Shown piece after piece: positions 15,918 to 26,166 of a stretch of 64,000 bases of DNA; position 1 is the first letter of the stretch, and each line of letters starts with the position of its first letter. Location of the stretch: contig NZ_RCIZ01000001.1 of NCBI RefSeq assembly GCF_003666685.1, positions 186,001 through 250,000 of the forward strand. The letters run 5' to 3'. This stretch comes from Mesorhizobium sp. YM1C-6-2. GTDB taxonomy: Bacteria; Pseudomonadota; Alphaproteobacteria; Rhizobiales; Rhizobiaceae. The notes under the pieces are model-generated. The model worked only from the letters and a program-made list of their open reading frames with translations. It made no database searches and was not told the DNA's origin. A program made the position numbers and the translations under genes.

Positions 15918-16940
15918 CTAGGCCACCATCGTGTCAAAATAGGTCGCGAATTCCGCGCGAAGCTCGGCCTCGTCGGCGGCGTCGCGATCCTTGATGTAGG
16001 AGAGTGCGCGCTTCGCCCGGTCCAGCGAGGCGCCTTCCAGCCCCTTGGTCCGGGAGGCGATGCCCGCCATCTCCTCCATCTCGCCGTTGCAGTGAAGGAC
16101 GATATCGCAGCCGGCCGCAAGGATGGCGGCGGCTTTGGACGGGAAATCCCCAGAAAGCGCCTTCATCGAGGTGTCGTCGCTCATCAGCAGGCCCTCGAAG
16201 CCGATCTCGCCGCGGACGATCTCCTCGATGACCTTGCCGGAGGTGGTGGCCGGATTGTCGGGGTCGATGGCGCTGAAGATGACGTGGGCGGTCATCGCCA
16301 TGGGCAGGTGCGCCAGCTCGCGGAACGGCGCGAAATCGTGGCGCTGCAGCTCGGCGAGCGTGGCGTCCACGGTCGGCAGCTCGAAATGGGTGTCGGAGAA
16401 GGCGCGGCCGTGGCCGGGAATGTGCTTCATGACGGGAAGCACGCCGCCCGACATCAGGCCGTCGGCGGCGGCGCGGCCCATGGCGGTGACGATTTCCGGC
16501 TTCTTGCCGTAGGCGCGCGAACCGATGACGTCGCTGGCGCCTTCGATCGGCACGTCGAGCACCGGCAGGCAGTCGGCGGTGATGCCGTAGCGCGAGAGGT
16601 CGAAGGCGTGCAGCCTGGCCAGCAGCCACACGGCGCGCTCGCCCGCCTCGTGATCCTGCTGCCAGAGCGCCCCGAGCGCGGCGCCGGCGGGATAGTTGGG
16701 GGCCAGCGGCGGGCGTATGCGCTGCACGCGGCCGCCCTCCTGGTCGATGAAGACAGGCGCGTCGGGACGGCCGACGCTGTCGCGCATCTCGGCGACGAGA
16801 TCCTTGATCTGCTCGGCCTCGGAGATGTTGCGGGCGAAGAGGATGAAACCCCAGGGAGCCTCGCCGCGGTAGAATCGGACTTCCTCGCGGCTGAGCGACT
16901 TTCCGTAACAGCCGAGGATCATGGCTTTTGATTCGGTCAT
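15918..16940 (-). CDS. nagZ: Beta-N-acetylhexosaminidase NagZ (GH3)
   Basis: A 340-residue cytoplasmic single-domain GH3 enzyme. It has VFIDQEGGRVQRIRPP, the mobile catalytic loop VMKHIPGHGRAFSDTH (His of the His-Asp dyad), and the nucleophile Asp in LLMSDDTSMKAL. NagZ removes GlcNAc from GlcNAc-anhydroMurNAc peptides during cell-wall recycling. The GlcNAc it frees can feed the nag locus at the far end of this window. There is no signal peptide. It heads the nagZ-scpAB transcript, about 130 bp after the SPOR gene. Confidence 0.95.
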   Translation of the reverse strand: MTESKAMILGCYGKSLSREEVRFYRGEAPWGFILFARNISEAEQIKDLVAEMRDSVGRPDAPVFIDQEGGRVQRIRPPLAPNYPAGAALGALWQQDHEAGERAVWLLARLHAFDLSRYGITADCLPVLDVPIEGASDVIGSRAYGKKPEIVTAMGRAAADGLMSGGVLPVMKHIPGHGRAFSDTHFELPTVDATLAELQRHDFAPFRELAHLPMAMTAHVIFSAIDPDNPATTSGKVIEEIVRGEIGFEGLLMSDDTSMKALSGDFPSKAAAILAAGCDIVLHCNGEMEEMAGIASRTKGLEGASLDRAKRALSYIKDRDAADEAELRAEFATYFDTMVA

Positions 16941-17010
16941 GCGGTCATTTTACCTCAACTGCGGGCGACTGCACCACCGGCCGGCCCGTCCAGGCTTTGG
17001 AATCAAAGGA

Positions 17011-17038
17011 AAACGGCGCGGCCAAGGCCGCGCCGTTT
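17011..17038 (-). terminator. Terminator after the SPOR gene
   Basis: A perfect 12-bp stem AAACGGCGCGGC / GCCGCGCCGTTT with a 4-nt loop lies 30 bp past the stop codon. On the minus strand it ends in TTTT, and on the plus strand a CTATTTTTC tract follows, so it could work in both directions. Confidence 0.75.
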
Positions 17039-17068
17039 CTATTTTTCTTTCGGCCCGAAGGCGGAAAG

Positions 17069-20000
17069 CTATCGCGACACGAAGCAGTTGCCGCCGGCCG
17101 CCTTGTAGTTCTCGCAGAGGCTGATCGCCTCGTTGCGGGTCGCGGCAGGCACGCGGACGCGCCAGAACGTGCCCTTGCCGGCGATTTCGGCCTTGACGAT
17201 GTTGACCTCGCGTCCCTGCAGCACGTTGCCGTAGCGGCGGGCGAGATCCTGGTAGGAGGACTGCGCCGCGGCTTCGCTCGGCTGCGAGGCGATCTGCATG
17301 GCCCAGTTGCCGTTGGCTGCCGCCGTGGTCGCCGCGGCGACCTGGTCGGGCTTCACTTCGCCGACGACGTCGATCGGCTGGTCGGCGGGACGCAGAGGCG
17401 CGATCGGCGCGGTGTCAGGCATGGCGGCCCTGGCGCCCGAAGCGGGCTCGACGGCCGCGTCCTCCTGCGCCGCAAGCGGCTCGGCGGCGGCAGTCTCCTG
17501 CGGAGCCTCGGTGGCGGCCTGCAGCGCACCGGTCGATTCCGGGATCGCCGGAGCAGGCGCCGCGTCAGGCACGGCGGCGGCGATCGTATCGGTCTGCTCG
17601 TTGGACGGGGCGGCGTCGGGCTCGTCCTCGCGCGGCATCAGCGTGCCGTCGGGCTTCACCACCAGCGTGCGCACCTTGCGCGGCGCCACGGCGACGATCT
17701 GGTCGTCGGTCTTGCCTTCCGTCTCCTGGAGAATCTGCTCGATGCGGTCCTCGCTCTTGCCGGAGGGAGCGGCGACAACGTCCTCTTCCATGGCCGGCGG
17801 AGGCGGCGTCACGTCCACGGGCTCTTCGGCGGTGGTGACCAGCGTTTCCTGCTGGGGAGCATCGGCCGTCCCTTCGCCAGCAACCGTCTGGTAGACCTTG
17901 TTGTCCTGGTTGGGCACCGTCGTGCCGCCCGGATTTTCCGGCTTCACCTTGACCGGACCGTCCTCGGCCCTGACCAGCGCCGGCGCATCGCCATCGGAAC
18001 CGCCGCCGAAGGAGAAGGCGAAGGCGCCGATGGCACCGAGCAGCGCGACGCCGCCGACCAGGGCGCCGATCAGCACGGCGCGCGATTTCGGCTGGCGGGC
18101 ATCGTCGGCGCCAAGATGCTGCGCGATCTCCTGATCCATGTCGGGATCGTAGTCGTAATCGTCAGGCGAATACTGGTCGACCGGACGGCTTCCCGGCAGG
18201 TCATCGTCATCCAGCGCGAAGGCAGGCTGCTCCGGATGATCGGCATAGGCCGGGGCCGGGGCCTGGCGCGGGCCGACCGCCGAGGTAGCCATGGCGGCCA
18301 TCTGGCTTACATAGGGCCGCGCCTCGAAGCTGGCATAGGTGCCGTTCTCGCTGGACGAGGACGCAGCAACAAGCGGCTCGGCATTCATCTCGCTGAGCAG
18401 GCTGGAGAACTCGGCGTCGAGGTCGTCATAGGCCGAAACCGGCGGCAGTTCCTCTTCCTCGACGAGTTCGGGTATGTCGAGATCGTCGGCGAGCGCGATC
18501 GCCTTGTCGGCCACCTCAATGGTCTCCACATCGGGCTGCTCCTCGAAAGCCGAGGAGATGTCGATGTCGTCATCCTCGACCGATTCGCCGGCGAAAGGCG
18601 CGGAACCCCTGGCCACGCCCATGGCATGGCCATACGGCGTCTCCGGCTCCTTCTTCGAATATTTCGCCGCCAGCGCGGTGATGACGTCGAGCGGGTCTTC
18701 CTTCAGGGGATTGCCGCGCACGACGGGATCGCGATGCGTGCTGAAGAGCTCTGGTCCGCCCGAAGCGGCTGCCTGCGCCTGTCCGCCGAAACGCTGGCCG
18801 GCTGGCGTCCTCGGCAGATCGGACAGCCGCACCGGCGCGTCCGTTTCGAACGGGCGGGATCCAAAGGCCGAACCGAAATGCGCAGCGGCGGCGCCCAAAC
18901 CCGCGCCGGCGGCCATGGCGCCGTAATGCGTCGAGGGCTGCTCTTCGGTCATCGGGTCGAACGACAGGTCGTCGACGTCGAGCGATGCCAGATCGTCTTC
19001 GGCCTCGAGCGCCTGGTCGTCTTCTGCTGCATATGCATAGGCGTCGGGCTGCCCGGGCTCGGCATAGGTTTCGTACTGCCGGTCTTCAGCATAGACGTCT
19101 TCCGCATAGGCCTGCGGCTGGTCGTCCTCGACCGGCTCGGGCGCTGCGTCGACAGCGAAACTCTCGTCGATATCCCAGTTCAGATTGTCGTCGATATCGG
19201 CCGGATGCTCGGGCGCATCGAAGCTGACCGGTTCGGCCGGACGGAAGTCGGCCGGCTCGTAGGCGGCATGGCTCGGCTGGTAGGCTTCCGGTGCGGCGGG
19301 CTCTTCCGCTTTCGCCGGTTCGGCGGGCGCACTGACCGGCTCCGAGGTTGCCGCCGAAGCGCCGGCCTGGCCGGACCTGATGTTGCCGAGCAGGGCGTTC
19401 AGCTCGTCCTCGAGATTGAACTCGGGCGCGGCAGGCCCCTGAGCGGCCTCGCGCTGACGGAACTCCTCCGCAGCGACGTCCATCGGCGACGTCGGCAGCT
19501 TGCGCGGCTCGTAGCGCGGCACCGAGAATTCGAAAAGCGGCGGCTCGCCCTGGCTGGAGGGTTCAGGCGCTGCAACGGCTTCGGGCTCGGCGTCGACAGG
19601 TTCGGCGGCCACGGGCTCGTCCGCAACGGGCTCATAGGCCACGAACTCGGGAGCGGAAGCTTCGGCCTCGAACTCCGCCGTTTCAGGCTCCATCGCCTCG
19701 GGCTCGGCGGAGAAATCCTCGGCCGTGAGGTCGATATCGTCGAACGCGAAATCGTCGGCCGCCGGCGCGGCAGCCGTTTCATGGATAGCGTGGGCCTCGA
19801 CAGGATGCGAATCGTCCAGGCGCAGTTCGTCCTCGTCGAAGCTGAAGGCGCTTTCGTAGATCGTCGGCTGCGGCTCCGGTTCGGCCGCGACCGGGGCTGC
19901 GGGCTCGTCCGCGGCATGGTCGTCCAGGCGGAAGTCGGCTTCGTCGAACAGGTGCAGGTCGTCGGACTCGACCGTCTCGTCCTGCGCCGTTGCCGCCACC

Positions 20001-20701
20001 GCATCCTCGGCGGGCAGCTCGGCCTCCGACGCGAAGGCGTCGCCGAAATCCATGTCTATGTCGGCCATCGCGGCGTCGAAATCGGCATCGGTGGCGGCCA
20101 TCGCCTCGACCGGCGCTGCCGGCTGCGCGGCTTCGACATCGAGCGCGCGGACATCGTCGTCCGTCAGGCCGAGATCGAAATCCCCGTCGTCGGCCTGGAA
20201 GGTTTCGGCGGCAGCGGGCTGCGGCGCTTCGGCATCCAGCGCCTGGACATCGTCATCGGTGAGACCGAGATCGAATTCCGCGTCGTCTTCAGCAGCGCCG
20301 CCCTCCTGACCGGAGGTGGCCAGAGCGGCCTCGAAATCGGCCGCGAAGTCGAAATCTACCTCGGGGATATCAGAGCGAACATCGCCGGCCTGGGCCGGGG
20401 CTTCCAAGGCGGGCGCCTCGACGGCGAAATCGGCGGCTTCCACCGCGAAATCATGCGCGGGCTCCTCATCGTCGAGCGAGAATTCGCCAAGCAGTTCCTT
20501 TTCCAGATCCAGACTGAAATCGTCTTCCTCGACGGCCTGTTCGACCGGAGCAGCCTGCTGAGCGGGCGCTTCCTGAGGCTGCGCCGCGGGCCTCGCCGGC
20601 TGGCGCGGGTCGAAACCCATGATTCTGGTCAGTTCCGCAAAGGGATCGTCGTCCGCCAGGTCGACATGATCGGCGATTTTTAGCTGGTTCTTGTCTGCCA
20701 T
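17069..20701 (-). CDS. Very long acidic membrane protein with C-terminal SPOR domain
   Basis: A 1210-residue protein. The start at 20701 (MADKNQLKIADHVDLADDDP) is preferred to the ATG seven codons upstream because of the usual N-terminal motif and its closer match to relatives as I recall them. Residues 1 to about 865 are Asp/Glu/Ala/Pro-rich and probably disordered and cytoplasmic, with two near-identical units built on DFDLGLTDDDV and ALD.EA.QPAA around residues 145-200. One membrane helix follows (VLIGALVGGVALLGAIGAFAF, about 873-893). A Pro/Ala-rich periplasmic linker leads to the SPOR domain in the last 80 residues (NWAMQIASQPSEAAAQ). SPOR domains bind denuded septal peptidoglycan, so a cell-division or envelope role is likely. 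It lies between argS and nagZ. Confidence 0.85.
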   Translation of the reverse strand: MADKNQLKIADHVDLADDDPFAELTRIMGFDPRQPARPAAQPQEAPAQQAAPVEQAVEEDDFSLDLEKELLGEFSLDDEEPAHDFAVEAADFAVEAPALEAPAQAGDVRSDIPEVDFDFAADFEAALATSGQEGGAAEDDAEFDLGLTDDDVQALDAEAPQPAAAETFQADDGDFDLGLTDDDVRALDVEAAQPAAPVEAMAATDADFDAAMADIDMDFGDAFASEAELPAEDAVAATAQDETVESDDLHLFDEADFRLDDHAADEPAAPVAAEPEPQPTIYESAFSFDEDELRLDDSHPVEAHAIHETAAAPAADDFAFDDIDLTAEDFSAEPEAMEPETAEFEAEASAPEFVAYEPVADEPVAAEPVDAEPEAVAAPEPSSQGEPPLFEFSVPRYEPRKLPTSPMDVAAEEFRQREAAQGPAAPEFNLEDELNALLGNIRSGQAGASAATSEPVSAPAEPAKAEEPAAPEAYQPSHAAYEPADFRPAEPVSFDAPEHPADIDDNLNWDIDESFAVDAAPEPVEDDQPQAYAEDVYAEDRQYETYAEPGQPDAYAYAAEDDQALEAEDDLASLDVDDLSFDPMTEEQPSTHYGAMAAGAGLGAAAAHFGSAFGSRPFETDAPVRLSDLPRTPAGQRFGGQAQAAASGGPELFSTHRDPVVRGNPLKEDPLDVITALAAKYSKKEPETPYGHAMGVARGSAPFAGESVEDDDIDISSAFEEQPDVETIEVADKAIALADDLDIPELVEEEELPPVSAYDDLDAEFSSLLSEMNAEPLVAASSSSENGTYASFEARPYVSQMAAMATSAVGPRQAPAPAYADHPEQPAFALDDDDLPGSRPVDQYSPDDYDYDPDMDQEIAQHLGADDARQPKSRAVLIGALVGGVALLGAIGAFAFSFGGGSDGDAPALVRAEDGPVKVKPENPGGTTVPNQDNKVYQTVAGEGTADAPQQETLVTTAEEPVDVTPPPPAMEEDVVAAPSGKSEDRIEQILQETEGKTDDQIVAVAPRKVRTLVVKPDGTLMPREDEPDAAPSNEQTDTIAAAVPDAAPAPAIPESTGALQAATEAPQETAAAEPLAAQEDAAVEPASGARAAMPDTAPIAPLRPADQPIDVVGEVKPDQVAAATTAAANGNWAMQIASQPSEAAAQSSYQDLARRYGNVLQGREVNIVKAEIAGKGTFWRVRVPAATRNEAISLCENYKAAGGNCFVSR

Positions 20702-20803
20702 TTTTCCCGAACTCGCACACATTCGGACGCCTTGGACGTCGCGCAGGGTTGGTCCCTACCAGCGCAATGTGGGCAAAAGGTGACAGGTGTTAGACGGCAA
20801 AAC

Positions 20804-22561
20804 CTAGCGCATTTCAGTGGGCGCATCGGCCCCGATCAACGCTAGGCCAGACGTCAATACGTCGGAGACGGCCTGCACCAGCCCTAGTCTGGCATAGGTC
20901 GATTGTGGATCGTTAACCTTAACAAAACGTAAGTCCGGGTTCTCGGTGCCGCGGTTCCAATGGCCGTGGAAGGCGCTGGCGAGATCGTAGAGATAGAACG
21001 CCATGCGGTGCGGCTCGTGCGCCAGCGCCGCGGATTCGATCATGCGCGGATATTCGGCAAGCTTGCGGATGAGGCCGAGCTCACCGTCGTCGGCAAGCAG
21101 GCCGCTCGACGCGGCAAGCGCCCCGCGGGCGAACTCCTCGCCCGGGAACTGCTCGCGCGCCTGGCGGAACACCGAATGGCAGCGCGCCGAGGCGTATTGC
21201 ACGTAGAAGACCGGATTGTCCTTAGACTGCTCGGTGACCTTGGCGAAATCGAAGTCGAGCGGCGCGTCGTTCTTGCGGTAGAGCATCATGAAGCGGATCG
21301 GGTCGCGACCGACCTCCTCCACCACCTCGCGCAGCGTGATGAAGTCGCCGGAGCGCTTCGACATCCTGACCGGCTCGCCGTCGCGGAAAAGTTTCACGAG
21401 CTGGCAGAGCAGGACCTTGAGGTCGACTTTGCCGTCCGACACGGCCCTCGCCAGCGCCTCCAGCCGCTTGACGTAGCCGCCATGGTCGGCGCCGAGCACG
21501 AAGATCAGTTCCTCGAAGCCACGGCCGATCTTGTCGTAGATGTAGCCGACATCGGCGGCGAAATAGGTGAAGGAGCCGTCCGACTTGACCAGCGGCCGGT
21601 CCATATCGTCGCCGACCTCGGTCGAGCGGAACAGCGTCTGCTCGCGATCCTCCCAGTCGTCCGACTTCTCGCCCTTGGGCGGCGGCAGCTTGCCCTTGTA
21701 GATGTGGCCCTTGAGGGTGAGGTCGCTGATCGCAGCACGGATCTTCCTGGCATTGTCGGCATGCAGCGAGCGTTCTGAGAAGAACACCTCGTGATGCACG
21801 TTGAGCAGCGCGAGGTCCTCCTTGATCATCACCATCATGGCGTCGATCGTGCGGTCCTTGACGATGGCGAGAGCCTCGTCCTCGGGCTTCTGCAGCAGGC
21901 CGCGGCCGAATTCGGCGGCGAGCGCCTGGCCGACCGGGACGAGATAGTCTCCGGGGTAGAGGCCGGCGGGGATTTCGCCGATCTCGTCGCCGAGCGCCTC
22001 GCGATAGCGCAGCATGACCGAACGGCCGAGCACGTCGATCTGCGCGCCGGCGTCGTTGATCAGATATTCCTTGGTGACGTCGTAGCCGGCGAAGGCAAGC
22101 AGGTTGGCGAGCGCATCGCCCACCACCGCGCCGCGGCAATGGCCGACATGCATGGGACCGGTCGGGTTGGCGGAGACATATTCGACATTCGTCTTCTTGC
22201 CGCCGCCGATCCTCGAGCGGCCGTAATCCGTGCCGGCGGCGAGGACGACCGACAGGTGCTTCTGCCAGAAAGCGTCGGCGAGCCTGATGTTGACGAAGCC
22301 GGGACCGGCGACATCGACGCTGACGATATCCTTGTCGGAGCGCAGCGCGGCGGCGATGGTCTCGGCGAGCGCGCGCGGATTCTGGCCGGCGGGCTTCGCC
22401 AGCACCATGGCGGCGTTGGTGGCGAGGTCGCCGTGGCTGGCATCGCGCGGCGGCTCGACCGCGACGCGCGACAGGTCGAGCGCACGCCCGTCCCTGTCCT
22501 TCAGGTCCAGCGCTTGAACGGCGTTGACGATCCGCTCGTTGAAATCGGCGAAGATGTTCAT
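20804..22561 (-). CDS. argS: Arginyl-tRNA synthetase
   Basis: A 585-residue class I synthetase. It has the N-terminal additional domain, the HIGH-type motif in [27 protein letters not shown], a KMSKS-type sequence [13 protein letters not shown], and the anticodon-binding helical C-domain ending with [20 protein letters not shown]. It charges tRNA-Arg in the cytoplasm. The length is normal. It is transcribed toward the SPOR gene; an inverted repeat with 8-bp arms lies between its start and the dGTPase stop. Confidence 0.97.
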   Translation of the reverse strand: MNIFADFNERIVNAVQALDLKDRDGRALDLSRVAVEPPRDASHGDLATNAAMVLAKPAGQNPRALAETIAAALRSDKDIVSVDVAGPGFVNIRLADAFWQKHLSVVLAAGTDYGRSRIGGGKKTNVEYVSANPTGPMHVGHCRGAVVGDALANLLAFAGYDVTKEYLINDAGAQIDVLGRSVMLRYREALGDEIGEIPAGLYPGDYLVPVGQALAAEFGRGLLQKPEDEALAIVKDRTIDAMMVMIKEDLALLNVHHEVFFSERSLHADNARKIRAAISDLTLKGHIYKGKLPPPKGEKSDDWEDREQTLFRSTEVGDDMDRPLVKSDGSFTYFAADVGYIYDKIGRGFEELIFVLGADHGGYVKRLEALARAVSDGKVDLKVLLCQLVKLFRDGEPVRMSKRSGDFITLREVVEEVGRDPIRFMMLYRKNDAPLDFDFAKVTEQSKDNPVFYVQYASARCHSVFRQAREQFPGEEFARGALAASSGLLADDGELGLIRKLAEYPRMIESAALAHEPHRMAFYLYDLASAFHGHWNRGTENPDLRFVKVNDPQSTYARLGLVQAVSDVLTSGLALIGADAPTEMR

Positions 22562-22636
22562 TGTTGGCTTTCGTCAAAGACTGAATTCAACCGAGTGGGC
22601 GACATTCCACACAAGTGTTGAATTTATGGGCGCGCC

Positions 22637-23869
22637 CTAGCTCAAATCCGGCGTATGGTCAAACAGACGCCGGTGTTCCTTCAGCGCATAGGTGTCGGTC
22701 ATGCCGGCGAGGAAATCGGCGACGTCGCGCGCCTTGACGCGGTCGCTGGCGCGGTCGAGCCCCTCGCGCCAGCCCTCGGGCATCAGGCGCGGATCGGCGA
22801 AATAGGCGTCGAAGAGCTCGTTCACCACCCGCTCGGCGTCGGCGCGCACGCGCAGCACCTCGTCGGCCCGGTACATGTTCTTGTAGAGGAAGCTCTTCAG
22901 CTCCTTCTCCTCGGCGGCGAGCGTCTCGGAGAAGGTGACCATCGTTTCGCCGGCGGTACGGATGTCGTCCGGCGACCGAGGCTCCAGGCAGGCTAGCCTG
23001 GCGCCGGTGGCCGAGATCACGTCCTCGACCATGATGGTGATCTGGCGGCGCATCAGTTCATGGCCGGTGCGCACGGCGTCGAGATGCGGATAGCGCCCGC
23101 GCACGGTTTTCAGGATGCCGGCCGGCAACGCCACTGTTTCCAGCATGTCGAGGGTGAGCAGGCCGGCGCGCAGCCCGTCGTCTATGTCATGCGTGTTGTA
23201 GGCGATGTCGTCGGCGATCGCCGCGCACTGCGCTTCCAGGCTCGCATATCTGTCGAGTTCGAGGTCGAAGAGCTCGGAAAAGTCGCGGATCGCCTGCGGC
23301 ACCGGACCCTTCAACCCGTTTCCCGCGGCGTCCGTCAGCGGGCCGTTGTGCTTGACCAGGCCCTCCAGCGTCTCCCAGGTGAGGTTCAGCCCGTCGAACT
23401 CGGCGTAGCGGCGCTCCAGCCGGGTGACGACGCGCAGCGACTGGGCGTTGTGGTCGAAGCCGCCCCATTGCGCCATCCTGACGTTCAGCGCGTCCTCGCC
23501 GGTATGGCCGAACGGCGTGTGGCCGAAATCGTGGACCAGCGCGATCGCCTCGGCGAGGTCCTCGTCGCAGCGCAATGCACGGGCGAGCGCGCGGGCGATC
23601 TGCGCGACCTCGATCGTATGGGTGAGCCGGGTGCGGTAGTGATCGCTCTCATGCGCGACGAAGACCTGCGTCTTGTGCTTCAGCCGGCGGAAGGCGGTGG
23701 AATGGATGATGCGGTCGCGGTCGCGCTGGAAGGGCGTGCGGGTCGGGCTTTCCGGCTCGGCCTTGAAGCGGCCCCGGGATTTTGCCGGATCGCAGGCATA
23801 GGGCGCGCGCGGACGATAGCCGAAGCCGATATCGCCAAGCTCTCCAGCGCCTTTGCCTGCTTCGTCCAT
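22637..23869 (-). CDS. dgt: Deoxyguanosinetriphosphate triphosphohydrolase (dGTPase) family
   Basis: A 410-residue HD-superfamily hydrolase. The HD metal ligands are visible in [18 protein letters not shown] and [18 protein letters not shown]; the N-terminal [18 protein letters not shown] is typical. These enzymes cleave dNTPs to nucleoside plus triphosphate and shape the dNTP pool. The start at 23869 follows GGGAACGGGG; the frame continues upstream to 24058 but that part overlaps the divergent erpA promoter and start and is not believed. It is divergent from erpA and 75 bp upstream of argS. Confidence 0.93.
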   Translation of the reverse strand: MDEAGKGAGELGDIGFGYRPRAPYACDPAKSRGRFKAEPESPTRTPFQRDRDRIIHSTAFRRLKHKTQVFVAHESDHYRTRLTHTIEVAQIARALARALRCDEDLAEAIALVHDFGHTPFGHTGEDALNVRMAQWGGFDHNAQSLRVVTRLERRYAEFDGLNLTWETLEGLVKHNGPLTDAAGNGLKGPVPQAIRDFSELFDLELDRYASLEAQCAAIADDIAYNTHDIDDGLRAGLLTLDMLETVALPAGILKTVRGRYPHLDAVRTGHELMRRQITIMVEDVISATGARLACLEPRSPDDIRTAGETMVTFSETLAAEEKELKSFLYKNMYRADEVLRVRADAERVVNELFDAYFADPRLMPEGWREGLDRASDRVKARDVADFLAGMTDTYALKEHRRLFDHTPDLS

Positions 23870-23966
23870 GCCCCGTTCCCAGGGTAGCCGTGACCCGGAT
23901 GCCCGTTGACTTGCCCCTCGCCCGTTCATACCTATGATGGGAACGCGAAAGCAAGGTGACGCCGCC

Positions 23967-24314
23967 ATGGGCGCTGACGCAAAGACCACGATGAAAGTCG
24001 ACGTGACGGACGCGGCCGCGGCGCGCGTGGCCAAGATCGTCGCCGGCGAGCCCGGCAAGATCGCGCTGCGGGTTGCGGTCGAGGGCGGCGGCTGTTCGGG
24101 TTTCTCCTACAAGTTCGACCTCGTCGATTCTAGGAACGACGACGACGTCGCCATCGAGAAGAACGGCGCCACCGTGCTGATCGACGATCTCTCGCTGGTC
24201 TATATGGGCGGCTCGGTGATCGACTTCGTCGACGACCTGATGGGCCAGTCCTTCCAGATCAGGAACCCGAACGCAGTCGCTTCCTGCGGCTGCGGGACCA
24301 GCTTCTCCATATAA
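23967..24314 (+). CDS. erpA: A-type iron-sulfur cluster carrier ErpA
   Basis: A 115-residue HesB/IscA-family scaffold with the three conserved cysteines: one in [11 protein letters not shown] and two in [10 protein letters not shown] at the C-terminus. It hands Fe-S clusters to apo-targets. The start at 23967 is supported by AAGGTGA upstream; alternatives at 23934 and 23991 exist. It is divergent from dgt, as in other rhizobia, and 2 bp upstream of the VOC gene, so the two are co-transcribed. Confidence 0.92.
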   Translation: MGADAKTTMKVDVTDAAAARVAKIVAGEPGKIALRVAVEGGGCSGFSYKFDLVDSRNDDDVAIEKNGATVLIDDLSLVYMGGSVIDFVDDLMGQSFQIRNPNAVASCGCGTSFSI

Positions 24315-24316
24315 TC

Positions 24317-24709
24317 ATGCCGACGATCGGGGCGGTCAGGCAGGTGGCTTTGTCCGCCGGCCGCGATCTCGACAGGACGCTCGCCTTCTGGCGCGACGTG
24401 CTCGGCCTAGCGGTGCACGCCCGCTACGACCCGCCGGGCATCGCCTTCCTGCTGGCCGGCGACGTCAGGCTGTTCTTCAGCGACGGCGTGCCGGCTGGCA
24501 CGGTTTATCTCGACATGGCCGGACTGGACGACTTCTACGCGACGGCCAAGGCAGCCGGCGTACCGTTCACCGCACCACCGGCGCTCGTTCACCACGACCG
24601 CGAGGGGCAGTTCGGCACGGCCGGCGAGGAGGAATGGATGGCTTTCCTGAAGGATCCGGGCGGCAATACGGTCGGACTGGTCGAGCGGAAGCCGGCCGAG
24701 GCAGGCTAG
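24317..24709 (+). CDS. Glyoxalase/VOC superfamily protein
   Basis: A 130-residue single-module vicinal-oxygen-chelate protein with two beta-alpha-beta-beta-beta halves: FWRDVLGLAVHARYDPPGIAFLLA early, and WMAFLKDPGGNTVGLVERK at the end, where the Glu ligand is expected. The N-terminal metal His is not obvious (the first strand has QVALSAGRDLDR). The reaction is unknown. It begins 2 bp after erpA, suggesting translational coupling, and its stop nearly abuts folC's on the other strand. Confidence 0.82.
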   Translation: MPTIGAVRQVALSAGRDLDRTLAFWRDVLGLAVHARYDPPGIAFLLAGDVRLFFSDGVPAGTVYLDMAGLDDFYATAKAAGVPFTAPPALVHHDREGQFGTAGEEEWMAFLKDPGGNTVGLVERKPAEAG

Positions 24710-24718
24710 CCTTGTCCG

Positions 24719-26050
24719 TCACACCGGCGGCGTGCCGTTCTCCGCGAGCACCTCGCCGGCCAGATAGAGCGAGCCACCGATCAGGATGCGCGGCGGGGTC
24801 TCGTCCTCGCTCCAGGTGTCGCGCAGGAGCATCAGCGCGTTGGCGACCGACGCGACGGGCTCGGCCGACAGGCCGGCAGCCTGGGCGCGGAGCGCAAGCT
24901 CGCTGTTCGGGACGCTGGCCTCCGAAAGGCTCACCGGCACCGTATAGACATGGCGGGCCATGCCTTCGAAGGCGCGGAAATAGCCGGTCTGGTCCTTGGT
25001 ATTGAGCATGCCCGAGATGAGGAAGAGCGGTCGCGGCTGCTTTTCCTCCTGCTCGACCAACGCCTCGGCCACAACCAGCCCAGCGCCCGGATTGTGGCCG
25101 CCGTCGACCCAGATCTCGGCGCCTTCCGGCGCGAGTTGGGTCAGCCTGCCTGTCGGCAGCCGCTGCATGCGGCCCGGCCAATAGACCCCTTTCATCGCCC
25201 GTTCGACGGCGGAATGGCCGACATCGAAACCGGCGGCCCGGACGGCGGCGATCGCCGCCGCGGCATTGGCGTATTGATGGCGGCCGGGCAGCAGCGGCGA
25301 CGGCAGGTCCATCAGCCCGTGCTCGTCCTGGTAGACCATGCGGCCGTTCTCCTCATAGGCGAGGAAATCCTGGCCATAGACGGTGACCGGGCATCCCAGG
25401 CGTTCGGCAGTCTCCACCAGCACCGCCTGCGCCGCCTCGGTCTCCTGCGCGCCGACGACCACCGGGCAGCCCGGCTTGATGATGCCGGCCTTCTCGGCGG
25501 CGATCAGCTCCACGCGGTCGCCGAGATAGGCCTCGTGGTCGAGCGACACCGGCATGATCAGCGAGACGGCGGGATTGGCGATGACATTGGTGGCGTCGAA
25601 GCGGCCGCCGAGGCCGACCTCGATGATCGCGGCGTCGGCCGGATGTTCGGAGAAGAGGAGGAAGGTGACGGCGGTCAGGATCTCGAAGACGGTGATCGTC
25701 TCGCCGTGATTGGCGTCGGCGACGCGGGCTATGGTGTCGGCGAGCAGCCGGTCATCGACGAACCTGCCGCCGCCCTCGGCGGCCAGGCGGTAGCGTTCAT
25801 GCCAGTTCACCAGATGCGGCGAGGTGTGGACATGCACGCGGTAGCCCGCCTCTTCCAGCACTGCGCGCGAAAAGGCGGCGGCCGAGCCCTTGCCGTTGGT
25901 GCCGGCGATGTGGATCACCGGCGGCAGCTTCTCCTGCGGATTGCCGAGCCGGTCGAGCAGCCGCGCGATGCGGTCCAGCGAAAGGTCGTAGCCTTTCGGG
26001 TGCAGCGCCATCAGGCGCTCGATTTCGCGGTCTGCGAGGAGAGTTGTCAT
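24719..26050 (-). CDS. folC: Bifunctional folylpolyglutamate / dihydrofolate synthase
   Basis: A 443-residue Mur-ligase-family enzyme. It has the P-loop HIAGTNGKGSAAAF, the HVHTSPHL loop, FEILTAVTFLLF and EVGLGGRFDATNVI, and the C-domain with WVDGGHNPGAG. It adds glutamate to (dihydro)folate. The start at 26050 (MTTLLADREIERLMAL) is preferred to the ATG 26 codons upstream. It is the last gene of trpF-trpB-trpA-accD-folC. Confidence 0.95.
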   Translation of the reverse strand: MTTLLADREIERLMALHPKGYDLSLDRIARLLDRLGNPQEKLPPVIHIAGTNGKGSAAAFSRAVLEEAGYRVHVHTSPHLVNWHERYRLAAEGGGRFVDDRLLADTIARVADANHGETITVFEILTAVTFLLFSEHPADAAIIEVGLGGRFDATNVIANPAVSLIMPVSLDHEAYLGDRVELIAAEKAGIIKPGCPVVVGAQETEAAQAVLVETAERLGCPVTVYGQDFLAYEENGRMVYQDEHGLMDLPSPLLPGRHQYANAAAAIAAVRAAGFDVGHSAVERAMKGVYWPGRMQRLPTGRLTQLAPEGAEIWVDGGHNPGAGLVVAEALVEQEEKQPRPLFLISGMLNTKDQTGYFRAFEGMARHVYTVPVSLSEASVPNSELALRAQAAGLSAEPVASVANALMLLRDTWSEDETPPRILIGGSLYLAGEVLAENGTPPV

Positions 26051-26166
26051 CCAAGGTTCCAGGGCTGGGACCGGCCGGATATCCGGGTCCTGGGCCGGGT
26101 CAAGGATAGTCCCGGCAGGCCGATGCACACAATCGAGCGATGCGGCGCGCGATGTCGCGCACCGTA

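Noticed and set aside
16928-20683. A 1251-codon open frame on the plus strand opposite the SPOR gene
   Set aside because: It is Arg/Gly-rich low-complexity translation caused by the antisense of Asp/Glu/Ala-rich codons in GC-rich DNA. It has no domain, and the minus-strand frame has a real SPOR domain, membrane helix and terminator.
23870-24058. A longer dGTPase N-terminus starting at 24058
   Set aside because: The extra 63 residues overlap the divergent erpA start on the other strand and are not dGTPase-like; the start at 23869 has a good ribosome binding site and family-typical sequence.
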